Origin: JAUILA01 sp050289805 | GTDB lineage: Bacteria; Bacteroidota; Bacteroidia; Cytophagales; Cyclobacteriaceae | Direction of reading: 5' to 3' | DNA length: 64,000 nt | Assembly (NCBI GenBank): GCA_050289805.1 | Contig: JBNKGL010000014.1 | Span: 1-64,000 of the forward strand | Shown here: piece by piece, positions 59,215 to 64,000 of the stretch | How the letters are laid out: each line of letters starts with the position of its first letter | Numbering within the stretch: position 1 is the first letter of the stretch | Translations under genes and position numbers: made by a program | The notes under the pieces: generated by a model | Databases searched by the model: none | What the model saw: only the letters and a program-made list of their open reading frames with translations | What the model was told of the DNA's origin: nothing

Positions 59215-61563
59215 AAAGGACGTCGATCCTGTTCCCGGGTTTCCTTCCAGGCTGATTCCCTCGACAACCACTTCATAGGATGACGACTCATCAGCTGTAA
59301 AAAAATCAAGCTGCAGATTTCCGTAACTATCAGGGCGTACGATTGGATTCCAGTAAAGGGTTGTGCGTTCATCAGGCAGATTATGGCGGTCATCCTTCAC
59401 GTCGTAACGGGGGCTGTAAAATTCCCTTGCAAGGTGATATCCCTTATACCATTTGGTGTTCATTCCAAGTGAAGGTCCGTCATTACCCTGGTATCCTAAT
59501 TTTGTATAAAAGGCCAGCACCCCGTTTGCCCCGTTGCTTCCGTATATGGCGGCTTCATTGCCTTTGATCAGGTCAATGGATGCGATCTGGGATGGGGGCA
59601 GATTCAGGATGGTTGTTTTCGGCACCTGGATTCCATCCAGGATAAACAAGGGTTCACCGCCACCGCGAATACTGATGGTGGGGTCAAAGGGATTGCCTGA
59701 AATCTGAACGCCAGCAAATCTTCCGCGCATGACATCCAGGATATTTACGGCGCTTTCAGGGAAATTTTCGGTTGTAATAGTTCTGTCGGCAGTACCGTAA
59801 ATGCGTGTAATTTCGTTCTTGATTTTCGTGGCTTTCACAGAGACTTCATCCAGAAGGATCACATCTTCACCCGTCGTATATCCTCTTTCCATTTTAAGCC
59901 GGTTCAATGCCTGGGCCTCCAGATCTTCCGATGAATAATTGAATGGCTCTGGTATGAAATCTGTGCTAATTGAAGGGAAAATTGGTGCAATTTCAAGCTT
60001 ATATTCCGATTGGTTGCCTTTCCTGCTCTCAGTCTGAATCACCAATTCTGCCGAATCATAGTAAATAAGATCATCATTAAAAAAGCTTCCGCTTTCATCC
60101 GCCTCGGTTAAGGCCAGACCGCCAGTATTTACATTCAGAATTTTGATCTGGCTTCCTTCAACTCCTTTTTTGCTGAGGGCACGTGTTACGGTACCACGGA
60201 TCGGAATACCGCGTTCATGTGTGAAACTATCAGCTGTTCCTTCACCGGAAAGTATCTGTTTCCATGTGAACCGTCTCCAGCCCTGTGTTAGCATGAGCAG
60301 GTCGGTATTGGGCCGAACGGCGCTGTCGACAGGAGAAAAGTAGTATCCGGGGTCCTCGATAGTCCCCTTCAGGTCTGAGGTAAGCATTAAATAATTCAAA
60401 ATGGAAATGGGATGATCTCCATTTTTCGGAACCTTCAACTTGTCATAAACTGCCACTGAAAACACGACATCAACAGAATCAGCCAGCGGATCTGATACCT
60501 TCATATTCAGCGTTACCTTTTCACGCTGTCCGTATGTTTCCCGGTCTGTTTTTACACCGACATTTAATGCATTTCCATGATTTACAAAGACCAGGCGTTC
60601 ACATTTGGGTATTCCATTCTCATCAAAAACAGTGATCTGTGTAATTCCTGTTGGGAGGTTTTGTTTCGGAATCCGGACCCTGGAGGAATTTGTGATTGCA
60701 CCCTGTGCCGCATAGCAAACTACACCCCTGGATTGTGCAACTATGTTAATTTTTCCCGGTTCGGAAGTTGTATTCCTGTATATGAGTGCGCTGAAATGGT
60801 CTTCCTCGTCGGTAACCTGCAATGAATACCCGGAGAATTCGACCGGCGGAAGGTTGAATTCCCCCGCATCCGGATTACTCAGGCGGGCTTTATAGGATTT
60901 GCCCGGTGACGGGTTTAATACAACGAAACCCATTCCGTTGTGGACGGAGCTGAAGGACGTTATAACAGCACCAGTTTCATCGATGATGTCACCATTCACA
61001 TCCATTGACTTTCCATTCCCGCCTACCGCTTTGAAGGCGATCTTGTTATTTACACCGATCAGGAATGTTCCGCCTTCCGGGAAAAACTGAAGATCTATTT
61101 CGTTGCTGGATTTTGAAATATTTGATGTGTTATCCGGGTTTAAAACCGGGATTGATGTATGGAAAAAGTATTCTTCCGGCTGGTTACGCATATAATTGGT
61201 ATAGGCCCTGAGAACATAGTTGCCTTCCGGAATTGAATCCGGTATAATCAGGCTTCCACTGGCCACCCCGAGAGGAGCGTTGAGCATAAGTTTCTCAATA
61301 ATACTGCCGTTCGCATCCAAAAGTTCAGCATAAATTGTCTGCGTGAGTGCGTTTAACTTATGGAACGATCCATCAACCAGGAACGCTGTAAACCATAACG
61401 TTTCACCTGCCACGTATGCTGGTTTGTCATGCGACATGTACACCTTGAATGTGGGGTGTTGCGACTGGCGTTCCGTAAGTTTTTCAAGAATGGAATTAAG
61501 ATCCTGAGAAAAGGCTGAAAAGGATGTTAAAAATATGACAAGACAGAAAAGTCGACGGAACAT
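59197..61563 (-). CDS. Exported MG2-like / TonB-receptor plug domain protein
   Basis: 788 aa with signal peptide (FLTSFSAFSQ). Residues about 40-130 resemble an alpha-2-macroglobulin MG2 domain (YMSHDKPAYVAGETLWFTAF, PEGNYVLRAYTNYM). Beta-rich carboxypeptidase-regulatory-like segments follow. Residues about 595-690 form a TonB-receptor plug (ILDVMRGRFAGVQI, ISIRGGGEPLFILDGIQVP), but no 22-strand barrel follows. Typical Bacteroidota envelope protein of unknown role. The final residues (VVSGQ) and stop come from the heptamer array. Confidence 0.82.
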   Translation of the reverse strand: MFRRLFCLVIFLTSFSAFSQDLNSILEKLTERQSQHPTFKVYMSHDKPAYVAGETLWFTAFLVDGSFHKLNALTQTIYAELLDANGSIIEKLMLNAPLGVASGSLIIPDSIPEGNYVLRAYTNYMRNQPEEYFFHTSIPVLNPDNTSNISKSSNEIDLQFFPEGGTFLIGVNNKIAFKAVGGNGKSMDVNGDIIDETGAVITSFSSVHNGMGFVVLNPSPGKSYKARLSNPDAGEFNLPPVEFSGYSLQVTDEEDHFSALIYRNTTSEPGKINIVAQSRGVVCYAAQGAITNSSRVRIPKQNLPTGITQITVFDENGIPKCERLVFVNHGNALNVGVKTDRETYGQREKVTLNMKVSDPLADSVDVVFSVAVYDKLKVPKNGDHPISILNYLMLTSDLKGTIEDPGYYFSPVDSAVRPNTDLLMLTQGWRRFTWKQILSGEGTADSFTHERGIPIRGTVTRALSKKGVEGSQIKILNVNTGGLALTEADESGSFFNDDLIYYDSAELVIQTESRKGNQSEYKLEIAPIFPSISTDFIPEPFNYSSEDLEAQALNRLKMERGYTTGEDVILLDEVSVKATKIKNEITRIYGTADRTITTENFPESAVNILDVMRGRFAGVQISGNPFDPTISIRGGGEPLFILDGIQVPKTTILNLPPSQIASIDLIKGNEAAIYGSNGANGVLAFYTKLGYQGNDGPSLGMNTKWYKGYHLAREFYSPRYDVKDDRHNLPDERTTLYWNPIVRPDSYGNLQLDFFTADESSSYEVVVEGISLEGNPGTGSTSFVVSGQ

Positions 61564-61712
61564 GGATAGAGTGAATTGCTTAGGTTACGGAAAATAACGT
61601 GATCTGATTGAATAAGTTTGAAAAGATCAAAAAATATTGATGAATTAATATAACTATTCAACGAACGGTATTATTAAACACATGAAAATTCACGCTGAGT
61701 AACAAAAAAAGT

Positions 61713-62792
61713 TTATGTTCTTTCGGGGAAGACCAGGTATTTTCTGCTCAGGAAATTGAGGATGAAGGCTGAGGCAGTTGCGAAAAGCTTAGCCCAGATG
61801 GCAGAAAATCCGGTATGAATAAAATATCGGGTGAGGAACAGGTCGGCTGCGCCCACGAGGATCACTACTAAAATATACATTGCGGCTTCAGAGAATTTGC
61901 CCCATCTCGCATGCGACCGAAATAAAAACCGGGTTGAAATCAGGTAATTAATGTATGCAGCGGATAAGAACGCCACCGGAGCAGCGATGTTAATGGATAT
62001 TTCATTGCTGTATAAAGCCATGAAGATTGCCAGGTTAAAGATCGCGGAAATACCACCAATTACAAGATAGATCAGGAGCTGAACCGGCAGAGGTGCTTTT
62101 GGCGCATTATATTTGAATATGCAGTACAACGTTCTGAATCCATCTTTCCAGCCGATCTTTTTACCTTCTTCATAGGTTCGTCCTTCGTAGGATATACCAA
62201 GCTCATATATGCGGCAGTGTTGTTGTGCGATCTTGGCGGTAATTTCGGGTTCAAATCCGAACCGGTTTTCCTGAATCGGGATATTCCTGATGATTTCTGT
62301 TCTGAATACCTTGTAGCAGGTCTCCATATCCGTCAGGTTGAGATCCGTGAACATATTGGACAGCATGGTCAGGAATTTATTACCCAGCGAATGCCAGTAG
62401 TAGAGCACACGATGCGGGCGGCCCGACATAAATCTGGAGCCATAAACAACATCTGCTTTACCCTCAATGAGCGGTTCCAGGAGGTTAAGTAAATCCATAG
62501 GATTATACTCGAGGTCGGCATCCTGGATTGCTGTAAAATCACCTGTTGCGTAGGAGAAACCTGTTCTCAGCGCCGCACCCTTACCTAAATTTCGGGGATG
62601 TGTATGAAGTTCGCACTCGGGATAAATACTCACCAGTTTTTGTGCCACTGCGATGCTGTTGTCTGCGGAGGCATCGTCTACGATAATGATTTGCAGGGCA
62701 ATTTCTTTCTTAAGTTCCAGGACACGTTCAATGCAGGATTCGAGGGTTTTTTCCTCGTTGTAACATGGAATAATGACAGACAGGGTGTGCAT
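61713..62792 (-). CDS. GT2 glycosyltransferase with C-terminal GtrA-like membrane domain
   Basis: 359 aa from ATG 62792 (MHTLSVIIPCYNE); a TTG start is possible 11 codons upstream. Residues 1-235 form a DPM1-like GT-A domain (VIIPCYNEEKTLESCI, VDDASADNS, QDADLEYNP for the metal site). The last about 120 residues hold four helices of the GtrA family (IGGISAIFNLAIFMALY, INYLISTRFLFRSH, SRKYLVFP). Likely transfers a sugar to a polyprenyl phosphate and takes part in flipping or anchoring it. Confidence 0.92.
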   Translation of the reverse strand: MHTLSVIIPCYNEEKTLESCIERVLELKKEIALQIIIVDDASADNSIAVAQKLVSIYPECELHTHPRNLGKGAALRTGFSYATGDFTAIQDADLEYNPMDLLNLLEPLIEGKADVVYGSRFMSGRPHRVLYYWHSLGNKFLTMLSNMFTDLNLTDMETCYKVFRTEIIRNIPIQENRFGFEPEITAKIAQQHCRIYELGISYEGRTYEEGKKIGWKDGFRTLYCIFKYNAPKAPLPVQLLIYLVIGGISAIFNLAIFMALYSNEISINIAAPVAFLSAAYINYLISTRFLFRSHARWGKFSEAAMYILVVILVGAADLFLTRYFIHTGFSAIWAKLFATASAFILNFLSRKYLVFPERT

Positions 62793-62846
62793 TGCCGGTG
62801 TATTGCTGGTTAAACAAGCCACCAAGATACTACAAAATAGGAATTT

Positions 62847-63473
62847 TCATGATACGATACGGCGGCCATGATAGGCCGGTGCCTGGATAACCCGATGAAT
62901 TTCTGCAAGGTTTGATGCAGTGACTTTACCCGCGGCGATGATCTGGATTTTCTTGCCCATGCGACGAACAAGTTGTCGGATCATTTCCCGCCCTTCCCAC
63001 GCGGTGGCTTGCCCACCCGAGGTAAGTATGGCAGAGATATGGGTATGTTGCCCTAGGAGTGAAGCTGCCTGCAGGATGTCGGATGTTTGATCGATGGCTT
63101 TGTGGAATGTTACGGGGTATGGAGCTGCGCTGCGAATCATTGAATTGATCATGCTGGTATCCGGCATATTCCTGTAGTCGAGGATTCCGGTAACGAATCC
63201 ATGGACCCCGAGGCTTTGAAACAGGAAGATGCTTTTATGCATCAGTTGAATTTCCTTTTTGGAATAAATGAAATTCCCCGGGCGGGGCCGGATCATGACG
63301 AAAACGGGGATGGTTACGCTGGAGAGAACCTCACGTACAAGCTCAAAGGGTGGTGTAAGTCCGTCATTAGCCAGGTCGGCGCAAAGTTCAAGCCTGTCGG
63401 CACCATTTTTTTCGGCTTCAACGGCTTGTTTTACGGTTTCAACACACGCTTCTGTTATATAAGGTTTCACCAT
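62847..63473 (-). CDS. cutC: CutC family protein
   Basis: 208 aa TIM barrel. EACVETVKQAVEAEKNGADRLELCADLANDGLTP, VFVMIRPRPGNF, GFVTGILD and PVTFHKAIDQT are CutC signatures. Historically linked to copper homeostasis, though its enzymatic role is debated. Slightly shorter than the E. coli protein. Separated from the glycosyltransferase by about 55 bp. Confidence 0.93.
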   Translation of the reverse strand: MVKPYITEACVETVKQAVEAEKNGADRLELCADLANDGLTPPFELVREVLSSVTIPVFVMIRPRPGNFIYSKKEIQLMHKSIFLFQSLGVHGFVTGILDYRNMPDTSMINSMIRSAAPYPVTFHKAIDQTSDILQAASLLGQHTHISAILTSGGQATAWEGREMIRQLVRRMGKKIQIIAAGKVTASNLAEIHRVIQAPAYHGRRIVS

Positions 63474-63530
63474 AAAATGAATTTAGAAAAAATACCGCAG
63501 ATGTGCTTGGTGAAGTTAAAATACTTCAAC

Positions 63531-63538
63531 TATATTTG
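63531..63538 (+). promoter_or_regulatory. Putative -7 box of the tRNA-Ser gene
   Basis: TATATTTG matches TAnnTTTG, about 43 bp before the mature tRNA-Ser 5' end. TTG at 63507-63509 is 21 bp upstream, slightly long for the -33 element. Confidence 0.5.
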
Positions 63539-63580
63539 CACTCTGTTTTCAGGGACTGGTGTTATTGCAGTCGTATTCAC

Positions 63581-63670
<90 letters not shown>

Positions 63671-63729
63671 ATCGCACCTGAGCTAATTGGCGGGTTATCC
63701 GCGGAGCGAGGGTTTAAAAAGGGAATTAA

Positions 63730-63753
63730 CGCCCGAACGGGGCGTTTGTATTT
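63730..63753 (+). terminator. Terminator-like hairpin after tRNA-Ser
   Basis: CGCCC (63730-63734) / GGGCG (63740-63744) with a short loop, followed by the T-rich TTTGTATTTT. May separate tRNA-Ser from the Arg/Pro pair. Confidence 0.6.
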
Positions 63754-63770
63754 TATAAAAGGTCCTGCTT

Positions 63771-63844
63771 GGTCCTGTAGCTCAACTGGATAGAGCAACT
63801 GCCTTCTAAGCAGTAGGTTCGGGGTTCGAGTCCCTGCAGGATCA
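63771..63844 (+). tRNA. tRNA-Arg (anticodon TCT)
   Basis: Acceptor GGTCCTG / CAGGATC (one G-U pair) and discriminator A. The anticodon arm ACTGC-CTTCTAA-GCAGT gives TCT, reading AGA/AGG. The T-arm TTCGAGT loop is canonical. A second GGTCCTG occurs 10 nt upstream at 63761, a partial duplication of the 5' end. Confidence 0.95.
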
Positions 63845-63866
63845 CAAAAATTTTAACCGGTTTATT

Positions 63867-63941
63867 CGGGGTGTAGCGCAGTCCGGTTAGCGTACCTGCT
63901 TTGGGAGCAGGGGGTCGTAGGTTCGAATCCTACCACCCCGA
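63867..63941 (+). tRNA. tRNA-Pro (anticodon TGG)
   Basis: Acceptor CGGGGTG / CACCCCG. The anticodon loop TTTGGGA in stem CCTGC/GCAGG gives TGG, reading CCN proline codons. T-arm GTAGG-TTCGAAT-CCTAC and A73 complete the structure. CCA is not encoded. Confidence 0.96.
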
Positions 63942-63949
63942 CAATCAAA

Positions 63950-63982
63950 AGCCTTTCTGGCGTAGCCAGGAGGGCTTTTTTT
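63950..63982 (+). terminator. Rho-independent terminator after tRNA-Pro
   Basis: Twelve-bp stem with G-U pairs, AGCCTTTCTGGC (63950-63961) / GCCAGGAGGGCT (63965-63976), loop GTA, then a run of seven T. Ends the tRNA transcript. Confidence 0.9.
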
Positions 63983-64000
63983 ATGCCCGTCTGCGAAGCT

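Overview
The window reads as chromosomal DNA of a Bacteroidota bacterium, most likely of the Cytophagales type. This is inferred from several things. Shine-Dalgarno sequences are largely absent. Promoter-like TAnnTTTG boxes recur upstream of genes, several with a TTTG or TTTC about 18-19 bp further upstream. The gene families are characteristic: VUT-type queuosine precursor transporter, YwqK/MORN protein, BatB/BatC pair, DUF1080 hydrolase, DUF2490 protein, CreD, CrtY, TonB-plug protein. No rRNA, phage, IS transposase or CRISPR was seen. Species-level placement is not possible from this stretch.

Layout. 1-4441: aconitase 5' end, MarR regulator, folE with a PTPS-family enzyme, APS reductase, a sugar-nucleotide-type epimerase and a KirBac potassium channel. 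4453-11070: a complete SUF iron-sulfur operon on the minus strand (sufB-C-D-S-E, sufT, bacilliredoxin) preceded by an Lrp/AsnC regulator. 11180-11570: a small transcription unit of two tandem, very unusual tRNA-like genes ending in a strong terminator. 11709-16850: acyl-CoA synthetase, TerB-like protein, NSS transporter and a conserved 472-aa protein of unknown function. 16892-22212: a MarR-GNAT fusion regulator followed by hutH-hutU-hutI (histidine to N-formimino-glutamate). 22202-32517: S15-type hydrolase, queuosine precursor transporter, RNase Z, STAS protein, purC, MORN protein, thiolase, BatC/BatB and an SDR. 32606-37383: a three-gene exported cluster (sugar isomerase-like, DUF1080+PA14, beta-propeller/cytochrome c) suggestive of 3-keto-sugar metabolism. 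37493-43922: two tandem small barrel proteins, rhodanese lipoprotein, GNAT, Tat-exported aminotransferase, lipoprotein, lycopene cyclase and sugar porter.

43919-54693 is a molybdenum island. It holds modA-mop-modB-modC for uptake, moeB with a rhodanese domain, moaC, a mobA fusion, a mocA-like transferase, moaA, then a second cysteine desulfurase with a SufU scaffold directly upstream of moaD and moaE. It is interrupted by a heptamer-bounded cassette carrying a four-helix-bundle (23S IVP-like) gene. No moeA or mogA is present in the window. 54725-63473: REP-like hairpins, creD with a winged-helix regulator sharing an operator motif, a 555-aa nucleosidase-like protein, a second (gene-less) heptamer-bounded element, an MG2/TonB-plug protein, a GT2-GtrA glycosyltransferase and cutC. 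The right end holds tRNA-Ser(GCT), tRNA-Arg(TCT) and tRNA-Pro(TGG).

The strongest candidate for something undescribed is the tandem pair at 11206-11473. They have a class II tRNA body with a Leu-like D-arm, the anticodon triplet GTC, U37, and variable arms of about 40 and 52 nt. Paired substitutions between the copies preserve the stems. They have their own promoter-like box and terminator. The second candidate is the heptamer (AGTAGTC) inverted-array element, found once with and once without a gene; four ORFs end inside its arrays.
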